Assembly (NCBI GenBank): GCA_002317115.1
Contig: DCIP01000097.1
Location: 1 to 11,038 of the forward strand
Reading direction: 5' to 3'
Source: Candidatus Scybalocola fimicaballi
GTDB lineage: Bacteria > Bacteroidota > Bacteroidia > Bacteroidales > Paludibacteraceae
DNA: 11,038 nt
In this document: one piece after another, positions 1-6,884 of the stretch
Numbering within the stretch: the first letter of the stretch is position 1
Layout of the letters: each line of letters begins with the position of its first letter
Made by a program: the position numbers and the translations under genes
The notes under the pieces: model-generated
The model's database searches: none
What the model was told of the DNA's origin: nothing
Seen by the model: only the letters and a program-made list of their open reading frames with translations

Positions 1-1067
1 TTCATAGATCCAAGAATAGTCTGGTATGGAGCATTGTTTGGAATAGGAATACCAAATACTTTTGGTCCGTAGTGCGACGGGTAGATCATAGGCGAAATTG
101 TTGAGACATACTTACCCATATCAGCATAATTCTGGCCCACAAGACGTGTGTCGACGTCGTTGTCGATCACCGTGCCGAATACATCGGCTGAGAATGCTAT
201 TCCACACTTGCCAAACTCCTCTGCTGAATATTTCACAAACTCTGTGATGACCTGTTGCTTCGACATTGTATCCGAACCATAACCATAGTTCACCTCAGAA
301 TCTTTCACCTCAGTTGAGAAACGGATATAGTCAAACTGGATCTCATCGAATCCGTCGGCTGCGGCACGTTTGCCTATCGAAACAAGGTATTTCCAGACCT
401 CACGATTGTATGGATTCACCCACGCAAGTCCAGAACGATCGTAGTAGATCGAACCATCTTTCTTATGCACACACCAATCAGGATTTTTCTTTGCCAACAA
501 TGGATCACGGAATGCAACAACACGTCCGATGACATAGATGTTCTTGCTGTGAAGATTCTCCAAAAACGACTGAATACCACGGATATAGCGAACGTTAGCC
601 TTAAACTCATTGACAAGTTTATGCTCCATATTATATGTCACATTTCCATTGTCATTCTTCACGTCGATCACCATAGCGTTAAGCTCAGTTGTCTCGACCA
701 TCTCAAGCAACTCCTTGAATCGGCTGTGACCAGCAATCGGACCGCTGACATAAATTCCTTTAACAGGAGGATGATTCTTAAGTGTTTTGCGGACAATGAA
801 AGTATCGTCGAACTGCAACGTCTGCACAATTAAATCACGTGGAATCTCACGAGGGATCGCCACACTATCAGTCAAGGCAATCGAATCTGTTTTTAATGTA
901 TCCTTCTTTATTGTAATGCTGTCTGACGACGGAATAGAATCAACCGACGTCGATATAGAATCGTGCGACATCGCGTCTGCACCATCATTATTTTTATTCT
1001 CTATTTTGCCTTGACAAGAAGCCAAAAGCAAAGAGCAAATACCTATTGCTATCTTATGAAAATCCAT
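1..1067 (-). CDS. DUF4015-type putative glycoside hydrolase lipoprotein (3' end cut off)
   Basis: The frame reads leftward from an ATG at 1067-1065 with no stop and leaves the window, so 355 codons are visible. The N-terminus is a lipoprotein signal peptide with lipobox LASC (Cys18), followed by a Ser/Thr/Asp-rich tether to about residue 80. From about residue 100 the sequence matches my knowledge of the putative glycosyl hydrolase family DUF4015 (PF13200), a TIM-barrel relative of GH13. It has KGIYVSG (103-109), LNAMVIDVKNDNG, and FDEIQFDYIRF (240-250), whose acidic residues are the expected active-site strand. The substrate of this family is not established. Lipidation at Cys18 would anchor the protein in a membrane, probably the outer membrane. 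It lies downstream of the Ig-repeat gene but behind a terminator, so it is probably transcribed separately. Confidence 0.85.
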   Translation of the reverse strand, partial: MDFHKIAIGICSLLLASCQGKIENKNNDGADAMSHDSISTSVDSIPSSDSITIKKDTLKTDSIALTDSVAIPREIPRDLIVQTLQFDDTFIVRKTLKNHPPVKGIYVSGPIAGHSRFKELLEMVETTELNAMVIDVKNDNGNVTYNMEHKLVNEFKANVRYIRGIQSFLENLHSKNIYVIGRVVAFRDPLLAKKNPDWCVHKKDGSIYYDRSGLAWVNPYNREVWKYLVSIGKRAAADGFDEIQFDYIRFSTEVKDSEVNYGYGSDTMSKQQVITEFVKYSAEEFGKCGIAFSADVFGTVIDNDVDTRLVGQNYADMGKYVSTISPMIYPSHYGPKVFGIPIPNNAPYQTILGSM

Positions 1068-1082
1068 AATTAACCGTTTCAT

Positions 1083-1090
1083 CAAATTTT
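1083..1090 (-). promoter_or_regulatory. Possible -7 box for the DUF4015 lipoprotein gene
   Basis: On the minus strand the bases read AAAATTTG, one mismatch from the Bacteroidota -7 consensus TAnnTTTG, and lie 15 bases before the ATG. I see no TTG at the expected -33 distance, so this is a weak call. It is supported mainly by the terminator just upstream, which implies a new transcript must start here. Confidence 0.3.
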
Positions 1091-1100
1091 ACACAAATGT

Positions 1101-1138
1101 AATAAATTATGAATTATGAATTAGAAATTATGAATTAA
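1101..1138. repeat. AATTCATAATT-type AT-rich intergenic repeat, copy 1
   Basis: Three near-identical copies of ATTATGAATTA (AATTCATAATT on the minus strand) lie in tandem with short spacers. The array begins where the T-tract of the adjacent minus-strand terminator ends. A second array of the same unit lies at 9533-9564. Confidence 0.7.
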
Positions 1139-1172
1139 AAAAAAAGGTTCCTAAACTCACGCTCAGAAACCT
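1137..1172 (-). terminator. Intrinsic terminator of the Ig-repeat gene
   Basis: On the minus strand AGGTTTCT (1172-1165) pairs with AGGAACCT (1152-1145) across a 12-base loop, with one G-T pair, and the T-tract spans 1145-1137. It sits about 20 bases past the stop codon of the 1193-2605 gene, and its last T shares the stem's terminal pair. Confidence 0.8.
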
Positions 1173-1192
1173 CCCATAATACATCAATGAAA

Positions 1193-2605
1193 TTATTTTC
1201 GTATAACAATTTTCTTTTTAATGACGTAGACTGAATGTCTACCGATATTATCCGGATCAACCCGACGTCCTAACATGTCGTATGTAACAGATCTTTCACT
1301 GTCGTTTTTCGACAATACCTCGTCGACTCCTGTTATATCTCCAATCTTATCTGAAGTGTATAGCGTAATCTTCATTTCTGTCTCATGCTTTGCATTCAAA
1401 GCATAGACTTTAATATCAAAATTACCACTCTCCTGAAGAGTTCCGAAGATAGTTATTACACCATCCTCTTTATTTACCTCATACTGGATTCCCTTTGGCA
1501 AATCCTCTACCCATACAGAATCAGCATTATAATAAGAAAGAGCAACTTCGCTAATCATCTCACCCTCCGAAACTTTCTGACTCAATGTCGATTCATCCAT
1601 TGGTTCCAAGATTGGTCGAATCTCCGACAATACAGCCACCTCGATATTGTAAACCACAAACGAGAAGTCTGTCTTGTAAGCAATATCAAACTCATGAACT
1701 CCGATCTCCGACGGTGCTCCCTGAATCCAGATATCTCGTTTTGATGAATCAATCACCATCTCCAATCCTGGAGCCATGGCTTCACTGATCAACTTTCCTG
1801 GTGCATTCCACTCGAATCCAAACTTTTCGATTGAGTCTCCAAGCTCCACCACCTGCTTTGTACCGCCTGTTCCAATCTTCATCAAGCCTCCCTCATATAC
1901 GTTGATCTTGAATTCAATTGAATCACAATACAACTTCGGATGGAAATTCATCGTGTCTATATCACATTTTCCTCCGTCTGTCACTACAACAGAATCTTTA
2001 GTGAAATAAAGAGAATCAGCGCCGTAAACCTTAAAGCTATACTCTCCAGATGGCAAAGTCTCACTCGAAACTATTGAGCAATGATCCTTGTCTTTCACAA
2101 GTTTCATACCAAATGGCAACTCAGAATGCCAAACCGAATAAGTGAACTTTGTATAGTCAAGTCTGATAGTGTCAAGAATTGTCTCTGTATCAATATCAAA
2201 CTGAGTCTTTTCAACCTCTAAGTATGGTCTGACCACCGTCAACTTGCCTGGACGACTGATTCTATAATTTTTTACATTAAGAGAATCATTTGTAAGCAAA
2301 CCAAAAATTCTTACCTCGTAGCTTTTTGACGGTCCACCTGCGACTCCAGTCAAATAGATTCTACGATTATTCTTGTCATGATTCACAGTAAACATGGCAT
2401 CGGGGACAAGAACATGATCGATTTTAACACCTGGTTTATATTCGTAATAGAAAGGCTCGATTGAGTCTCCCGACACTACTGTCTGATATGCGGATCCATC
2501 ACCATGCTTAAATATAAAGTCATTGGGATTTACATCTGCTGCCGAAACTGACAACGATGTAAGTAATCCGATCAATAGTAGTAATATGTTAGAGAAATAT
2601 CTCAT
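1193..2605 (-). CDS. Secreted four-repeat Ig-like protein with T9SS-type C-terminal tail
   Basis: The frame is open to an ATG at 2671, but I place the start at 2605 (470 aa). A perfect -7 box lies between the two ATGs, and the protein from 2605 opens with a clean signal peptide (hydrophobic to about residue 22, then ADVNPN). The body is four related units of roughly 75-80 residues (about 37-117, 135-210, 248-326 and 343-417). Each has a GDSIExFxFEW-like start, a (L/A)PxG(L/I/M) turn and a final G-x-(Y/F)-x-(F/I)-x-V strand, as in putative Ig (He_PIG-like) domains. Units 1 and 3 are the most alike. The last 30 residues (YDMLGRRV ... VYVIKKKIVIRK) are a T9SS type A sorting-like tail. No catalytic motif is visible. 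Lying right behind the pectin methylesterase, it may bind polysaccharide or act as a surface scaffold; that is inference from position only. Confidence 0.75.
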   Translation of the reverse strand: MRYFSNILLLLIGLLTSLSVSAADVNPNDFIFKHGDGSAYQTVVSGDSIEPFYYEYKPGVKIDHVLVPDAMFTVNHDKNNRRIYLTGVAGGPSKSYEVRIFGLLTNDSLNVKNYRISRPGKLTVVRPYLEVEKTQFDIDTETILDTIRLDYTKFTYSVWHSELPFGMKLVKDKDHCSIVSSETLPSGEYSFKVYGADSLYFTKDSVVVTDGGKCDIDTMNFHPKLYCDSIEFKINVYEGGLMKIGTGGTKQVVELGDSIEKFGFEWNAPGKLISEAMAPGLEMVIDSSKRDIWIQGAPSEIGVHEFDIAYKTDFSFVVYNIEVAVLSEIRPILEPMDESTLSQKVSEGEMISEVALSYYNADSVWVEDLPKGIQYEVNKEDGVITIFGTLQESGNFDIKVYALNAKHETEMKITLYTSDKIGDITGVDEVLSKNDSERSVTYDMLGRRVDPDNIGRHSVYVIKKKIVIRK

Positions 2606-2625
2606 AAGCGTTTCATTTACAGTTG

Positions 2626-2633
2626 CAAAATTA
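2626..2633 (-). promoter_or_regulatory. -7 box for the Ig-repeat gene
   Basis: The minus strand reads TAATTTTG, an exact match to TAnnTTTG, 20 bases before the chosen ATG at 2605. No convincing -33 TTTG was found at 19-21 bases. It lies downstream of the alternative ATG at 2671, which argues against that longer start. Confidence 0.5.
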
Positions 2634-2681
2634 GGTATAAATTCGCAGATATTATAGTATTTCTGTATCAAACACCAAAGA

Positions 2682-4604
2682 TTATCGTATCAAAACCTTT
2701 TTTCCTGCGTGAATATAGACTTTACCTGGGATTGGATTGGCAATTTTCCTACCTGAAAGGTCAAAATATGTAGAATCTTCCATTTCATCGGAAATTGTCA
2801 ACTTGACCGGCGTCGGATCATCATTCACCTGAATCTTCTCACATCCGCAATACTCACTCTCCAAAGCAATGATAAAACATGCTTGCTTAACGCTGAATGT
2901 AAAGGTGAAATCTTTGCAGACAGGCTCAGAAAACTCGTATGTTATCTTTGCTGGCGACGTCGCATAGTTTGTGTTGTTCTTATCTAATGTGATGTTGACT
3001 GTGGAATCACCAGCTATCTCCGACAACACCGATAATACGTCAGCGTCGTTTGTATATCCGATAAATGTGATTTTGCTTGCAGCCACACCGTCGGGCATTG
3101 TCAACGTTGCCTGAGCTCCGTTGGATCCTTTGAATGTCTTATATGTCTTACCTCTATAAGTGACGTCGTTGCCATAAAGCACTGGTTTGTCGTCACGGGA
3201 TGAAATCTCCCATTTGTAGCCAGTGAAACCGTTGTCTGTGCAAGTCCACACATTCTCTTTATCTGTGCCTGCTCTCATAGATGTCTGTCCATTGTCGAAA
3301 TGGAAAACATGCTCATTCTCCGACGGTTCTGGCTCAGGATCAGGTTCAACCACTGGTTCATCTGGGATAATCTCTCCACTCAACTTCACTCCGTTAGATG
3401 AAGATCCAAGTCCACCCATCGCATTTGCAGCACGCACTGTATAGATGGAATTAGTGTTGCCACCATTCACAGAATAAGATGATTGAGTTGTGTGCGCCAC
3501 ATACTTGCCGTCGCAAAATATGAAATAGCACATAGCATTTGTATCGTCGTTCCATGATAGTTTATTGCCGTTTGCAGTCAACTGACGAGCCGAGATCAAC
3601 GCAGCGTCTTTATCTGGAGCCCAACCGTCTGAGCCAACCACATTCTGGATTGTGTATTGCGAAGCCTCCCACGAGTTCAAAACCGGATTGATATTAGCAG
3701 TTGAGCCATCTTTTGTGCAAGAATATGATCTGCGACGCTGACTCAAATCGACTGCGTTACCATAAGCATCCTTGCTATTGTACTCAGCAAACAAAGCCGG
3801 ACAAGTGTTCATTGGATTACCCCACCCCGCAGCCGACGGTTTCTTCTTCATCGTTGTATTCAAGTAAACCGCTCTTGGTTTCTGCTGCCATGATCTACCA
3901 AGTGTGAAACTTCCGTCGGAAATTGCACCGTCGATAGTACAACTTTCAAAGACATAACCATATTTATCTCCACTTCCGGCTGGAGCTGTGATTACATCGT
4001 TAGCACGATTCTCACAGTAGATCAAGCATTTATTGAAATAAACCTGTCCACCTCCACATATAAAATCTACAGTTCCGTGAATCTCACAATTTTCAAGATA
4101 AGTGCGTCGAGTGCCCTTAGGAGTATAATAAGTGTCCTGACCTGAAAGCATCTTCACATTCTTATAAATGCTCTTATCACCCTCGTCCTGCAAACAAACA
4201 AGACGGTTGGCAGAAGCGCTTGTATTCACATATCCATTGTTTTTCAACGTGATATCCTGCATATAGATTCCGCCATTCTTAAAATATATAGTGGCAGTAG
4301 TGCCGATGCCCTCAGCAGTAGGAGCATTATAAAATACCACTCCATTCATGCTCTGGCCGATGAACGACACGTTTCCTTTGGAGAAAGTTGTTTTTTGATT
4401 TGAATCTCCCGTCGTCTTACCAAAATCGTATTGGCCATCTGGGAAAAATATATAGAAACGGGATTTAGTCGACTTTTCTGCGGCAGCTTTAGCCTGAGCC
4501 CACGTACCATCTACCCCGACCACAAAATCGAAGTTTTGCTTATTCACGGCAAACATAGATGCCGACAAAGCAGTTGTTATTAGAGTTGTAATAAATCCTT
4601 TCAT
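2682..4604 (-). CDS. Secreted pectin methylesterase (carbohydrate esterase family 8), multidomain
   Basis: This 640-aa protein should remove methyl esters from homogalacturonan, giving pectate and methanol and opening the chain to lyases. Residues 1-19 are a signal peptide. The right-handed beta-helix catalytic domain (about 22-320) has the CE8 signatures GQDTYY (155-160, acid/base Asp157), GTVDFICG (177-184, nucleophile Asp180) and LGRSW (235-239, Arg237). Next comes an Fn3-like module (about 325-408), a Pro/Glu-rich linker (about 411-430), an unassigned beta-rich module (about 431-588) that may be a binding domain, and a T9SS type A-like tail (YFDLSGRK ... VYIHAGKKVLIR). The length exceeds that of a bare CE8 enzyme (about 300-350 aa) because of these modules. 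The Ig-repeat gene starts 76 bases downstream with no terminator between. No pectate lyase or transporter gene is in the window. Confidence 0.93.
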   Translation of the reverse strand: MKGFITTLITTALSASMFAVNKQNFDFVVGVDGTWAQAKAAAEKSTKSRFYIFFPDGQYDFGKTTGDSNQKTTFSKGNVSFIGQSMNGVVFYNAPTAEGIGTTATIYFKNGGIYMQDITLKNNGYVNTSASANRLVCLQDEGDKSIYKNVKMLSGQDTYYTPKGTRRTYLENCEIHGTVDFICGGGQVYFNKCLIYCENRANDVITAPAGSGDKYGYVFESCTIDGAISDGSFTLGRSWQQKPRAVYLNTTMKKKPSAAGWGNPMNTCPALFAEYNSKDAYGNAVDLSQRRRSYSCTKDGSTANINPVLNSWEASQYTIQNVVGSDGWAPDKDAALISARQLTANGNKLSWNDDTNAMCYFIFCDGKYVAHTTQSSYSVNGGNTNSIYTVRAANAMGGLGSSSNGVKLSGEIIPDEPVVEPDPEPEPSENEHVFHFDNGQTSMRAGTDKENVWTCTDNGFTGYKWEISSRDDKPVLYGNDVTYRGKTYKTFKGSNGAQATLTMPDGVAASKITFIGYTNDADVLSVLSEIAGDSTVNITLDKNNTNYATSPAKITYEFSEPVCKDFTFTFSVKQACFIIALESEYCGCEKIQVNDDPTPVKLTISDEMEDSTYFDLSGRKIANPIPGKVYIHAGKKVLIR

Positions 4605-4616
4605 ATCACATTAAAT

Positions 4617-4634
4617 TTCGTCTTCGTCTTCGTT
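4617..4634 (-). repeat. Short hexamer tract in the pectin methylesterase leader
   Basis: On the minus strand the bases are AACGAA-GACGAA-GACGAA, three hexamers with strict 6-base spacing. They lie between the predicted promoter and the ATG, in the 5' leader. The same units make up the longer array at 6762-6827, in the same orientation relative to the gene. Confidence 0.7.
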
Positions 4635-4645
4635 TTGGTTTAATG

Positions 4646-4676
4646 CAAATGAATAATAAAATCGACGTTGTTCCAA
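4646..4676 (-). promoter_or_regulatory. Candidate promoter of the pectin methylesterase gene
   Basis: The minus strand has TTCATTTG (4653-4646, one mismatch from TAnnTTTG) with TTG at 4676-4674, 20 bases upstream. This fits the Bacteroidota -33/-7 arrangement and predicts a leader of about 35 bases carrying the hexamer tract. Confidence 0.5.
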
Positions 4677-4741
4677 TAAAATAAGGCTCAAAATAGGCAG
4701 ATTTTATTTTTTTCACCTCTTTTTGTTACATTTTCACCCAT

Positions 4742-4780
4742 AAAAAACGGTGGAGACGCGAATTTTCACGTCTCCACACC
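4742..4780 (-). terminator. Intrinsic terminator of the M6 protease gene
   Basis: On the minus strand GTGGAGACG (4777-4769) pairs perfectly with CGTCTCCAC (4758-4750), with a 10-base loop and then a run of six T (4747-4742). The hairpin begins within two bases of the stop codon at 4782-4784. Confidence 0.88.
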
Positions 4781-4781
4781 A

Positions 4782-6488
4782 TCATTTTACAATTTTATAA
4801 ACCCTTCCAGATTGCTTGAGGACATAGATTCCATGAGGAATTTGTGTATTTTCTATATCCGAAATGGAATCGTAATCACCGATAAACTGGCCTTTATCAT
4901 TGTAGACGTGGATTTTATAATCTTCAGTTGAAAGATCAAGGGGAATATCCACAGCCTTTGCTTCCTCATTTCCACATCTGAATGTCATCGTCGTGCCGGG
5001 AAGAGAAAAATCCCATATATAGACTCCACTATTATTACCATCATACCATTTTGCACTCGGATTACTATCGTCGCAGAAGACTCCAGGACCAGTGTATGAA
5101 TTCCACATGCAATCGTCGGCAGTAGCCGGTCTACCATCAATCAACTCCGGGAATCCAGCATAACGGTTGTCTCCATCTGTGTTGACATGCCATATCATAA
5201 CTCCCTGGTTACTCTTGCCATACCAGTTTTTATAGTGTTTATCACGAACTTCAAAATAGTAGCGTTCATTGGAATTATCTCCAGAGCCATAATAGACGGC
5301 AACATTACCAACCTCCTGCTTGATTGTGATCGTTCGGCCATCCTTGATATCAGTTATGTCCTGCTTATTAGTAAGCCAACCAAGCTCATCCATAGAATAC
5401 GGATCCAACAACGCAGGATGTTTCTCATCTTTAAGCCAGAACATATCAGCCAAGTTGAATTCCTCGATATTATTGTCATCATTTCCACTCTCGAATGAAT
5501 AATAGTCAGGCAAGCCAAGTACCATGTGGCCGTTTTCATGGACGAATGTTCCCATAAACATATCTTTTCCAAGGTTAGCGATCTGGTAATTATGCCATTC
5601 CCTTGCTGAAATATTGTACTTTCTGCGAAGATCGAAATTATAGCCACCCTTATGAGGCCAAAGGCCTGTAGCCCAACCTTTCGGTTCTTCTCCAGCGTAG
5701 AAAATATTGATCGCCATCATTTTGGCTCCAAAGAAAGTGATATCATTCAAGTCAAATCCATCCTTCTCTTTCGTGATTGCAAGCAAAGCTTCTGTTACGA
5801 CCGGCAAGAAAAGGTTAACCGTATAATCAGTAGCGTCCTCAGGAGAATAATAGTTAAAATTATTAGGAGCATAATAAATCTCCTTTGGCAAATAGTTGAT
5901 ATAAGTCAACTTACCACCCGACAACCAACGGAAATGCTCCTTGATTGACCTTGCGTTTCCATATACTGTTTTTTCACTTGAATTAAGAAAAGTCTCAACA
6001 TCATCACGTGAGACAGAGAATTTTCTATCCGGGAAATCAATCATCAATGTGACTCCATAGACGGTGTCTGGAAGAGCTGTAGCCGCACGAAGTTCAGACA
6101 CTGGACTATCCAAACCGAGTTTTTTCTCATTATTCTCAATGATTTTGTTGCGACTTTCTGCAGACAAACGAATATGAGGCTTCACAATCAGATTCAGTCC
6201 CGACGGCGCTTCACCACCATTATATTTAATTCCTGTGGAGGCATATTCATCGCCGTCGGCAGAGAGCATTGCATAACAGACGTATCCACTCTCCTCGTCG
6301 CGGATCAAAGTATAGCCATCTTCGCTCTCAGCATCGATATATAATTCGGTGCCGAACAAACGGACAGAAACGGAATCTCCGTTAGGCTGGACATATAAAT
6401 GTGGTGTGGCATGATAGACGCGAGCATCCACTGTAGTGAGGCACATTCCAGCAAGTGCCAATGCAATAGTAGTTAAAGTGTTTTTCAT
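4782..6488 (-). CDS. Secreted M6 family metalloprotease
   Basis: This 568-aa zinc peptidase is related to immune inhibitor A. A signal peptide covers about residues 1-22. Residues 28-95 form the N-terminal region often seen in Bacteroidota M6 proteins (PNGDSVSVRLFGTE ... DGYTLIRD). The catalytic domain runs from about 140 to 505. It has HENGHMVLGLPDYY at 317-330, the HExxHxxGxPD signature with zinc ligands His317 and His321, catalytic Glu318, and Asp328 as the likely further ligand. LDPYSMDELGW (361-371) and GVMIWHVNTDGDN (429-441) are typical M6 blocks. The C-terminus (IHVYNDKGQFIG ... GIYVLKQSGRVYKIVK) is a T9SS type A-like tail. The start at 6488 follows an AGGA eight bases upstream. The gene is divergent from the outer-membrane-protein gene and has its own terminator. 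It could feed on host or plant protein, or process surface proteins; the sequence does not decide. Confidence 0.93.
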   Translation of the reverse strand: MKNTLTTIALALAGMCLTTVDARVYHATPHLYVQPNGDSVSVRLFGTELYIDAESEDGYTLIRDEESGYVCYAMLSADGDEYASTGIKYNGGEAPSGLNLIVKPHIRLSAESRNKIIENNEKKLGLDSPVSELRAATALPDTVYGVTLMIDFPDRKFSVSRDDVETFLNSSEKTVYGNARSIKEHFRWLSGGKLTYINYLPKEIYYAPNNFNYYSPEDATDYTVNLFLPVVTEALLAITKEKDGFDLNDITFFGAKMMAINIFYAGEEPKGWATGLWPHKGGYNFDLRRKYNISAREWHNYQIANLGKDMFMGTFVHENGHMVLGLPDYYSFESGNDDNNIEEFNLADMFWLKDEKHPALLDPYSMDELGWLTNKQDITDIKDGRTITIKQEVGNVAVYYGSGDNSNERYYFEVRDKHYKNWYGKSNQGVMIWHVNTDGDNRYAGFPELIDGRPATADDCMWNSYTGPGVFCDDSNPSAKWYDGNNSGVYIWDFSLPGTTMTFRCGNEEAKAVDIPLDLSTEDYKIHVYNDKGQFIGDYDSISDIENTQIPHGIYVLKQSGRVYKIVK

Positions 6489-6507
6489 AAAAATCCTTTT
6501 TTAAAAC

Positions 6508-6535
6508 AAAAAGACCAAACGACTAATCGTTTGGT
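6508..6535 (-). terminator. Perfect hairpin with T-tract in the M6 protease leader (attenuator or operator)
   Basis: ACCAAACGA (minus 6535-6527) pairs perfectly with TCGTTTGGT (6522-6514) across a TTAG loop, then C and five T, in minus-strand sense. The form is that of an intrinsic terminator, but it lies 25 bases 5' of the M6 start codon and no gene ends here. It could attenuate M6 transcription, end a short RNA, or be a dyad operator; a -7-like TCTTTTTG overlaps its end. Structure is seen, role is inferred. Confidence 0.5.
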
Positions 6536-6617
6536 ACTTTATGTTAGTTAGTTTTCATCATATTGCTTTCTGTTTCACAACACGCAATAAAGTAGATATA
6601 ATAATTTATAATAGGGT

Positions 6618-6649
6618 CAAATTTTGTTTCGTTTTTGTTTACACTGCAA
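6618..6649 (-). promoter_or_regulatory. Weak candidate upstream promoter for the M6 protease
   Basis: The minus strand has AAAATTTG (6625-6618, one mismatch from TAnnTTTG) with TTG at 6649-6647, 21 bases upstream. If used, it gives a leader of about 120 bases containing the hairpin at 6514-6535. Confidence 0.3.
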
Positions 6650-6693
6650 TGTTAGTGCTTTCTCCAAACATGGATGTTCACTTATTGATTTTT

Positions 6694-6762
6694 TATGTGG
6701 ACTTTTTGAAAAATCGCCATTTCACCGAGAAAATCCACATAATTTGATAAAAAATCCACATA
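6694..6762. repeat. 12-base direct repeats plus inverted copy (possible operator)
   Basis: AAAATCCACATA occurs exactly at 6730-6741 and 6751-6762, with starts 21 bases apart (about two helical turns). A near-complementary copy, TATGTGGACTTTT, starts at 6694. The set lies 60-150 bases upstream of the plus-strand -7 box, where a regulator could act on either divergent gene. Confidence 0.5.
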
Positions 6763-6827
6763 TTGACGAAAACGAAGACGAAAACGAAAACAATGACGTT
6801 GACGAAATCGAAATCGAAATCGTTGAC
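6762..6827 (+). repeat. Eleven-unit degenerate hexamer array
   Basis: Eleven consecutive 6-base units without a break in phase include gaaaac (three), gaagac, gaaatc (three), gttgac (two), aatgac and attgac; the consensus is about GWWRAC. The array ends over the -33 region of the downstream gene's promoter. It is open in one frame (Asp/Glu/Asn/Ile codons) but lies upstream of the predicted transcription start and so is probably not translated. Confidence 0.85.
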
Positions 6828-6854
6828 GTATTCCGAATTATTTTTGTAAATTTG
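6823..6854 (+). promoter_or_regulatory. Promoter of the outer-membrane-protein gene
   Basis: TAAATTTG at 6847-6854 is an exact TAnnTTTG match, with TTG at 6823-6825, 21 bases upstream inside the last hexamer of the array. The predicted leader is about 25 bases to the ATG at 6885. Confidence 0.65.
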
Positions 6855-6884
6855 CCACGAACTTATATTAATGACTTATATATA

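Larger units (their letters stand above)
6489..6884. other. Divergent intergenic region, no gene
   Basis: These 396 bases separate the divergent M6 protease and outer-membrane-protein genes. They hold, from left to right, a palindromic hairpin with a T-tract, a candidate minus-strand promoter, an inverted and two direct copies of a 12-base motif, an 11-unit hexamer array and a plus-strand promoter. Each is listed separately. Open frames running through it are interrupted by or lie upstream of the promoters and lack coding character. Confidence 0.8.

Noticed and set aside
465..833. 122-codon plus-strand frame opposite the DUF4015 gene
   Set aside because: It lies wholly antisense to a gene with clear family motifs and shows no coding character of its own.
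2606..2671. N-terminal extension of the Ig-repeat protein to an ATG at 2671
   Set aside because: The extra 22 residues precede the signal peptide, and a perfect -7 box lies inside the extension.
6694..6762. DnaA boxes or a replication origin suggested by repeated TCCACA next to AT-rich DNA
   Set aside because: The copies read AAATCCACA, with two mismatches to TTATCCACA at the start, there are few of them, and no dnaA, dnaN or other origin-linked gene is near.
6624..6884. Upstream extension of the outer-membrane-protein frame through the hexamer array, giving a 427-aa protein with an acidic Asp/Glu/Asn/Ile stretch
   Set aside because: A perfect -7 box at 6847-6854 and a clean signal peptide at 6885 mark the real start; the acidic stretch comes from the period-6 DNA repeat staying in frame.
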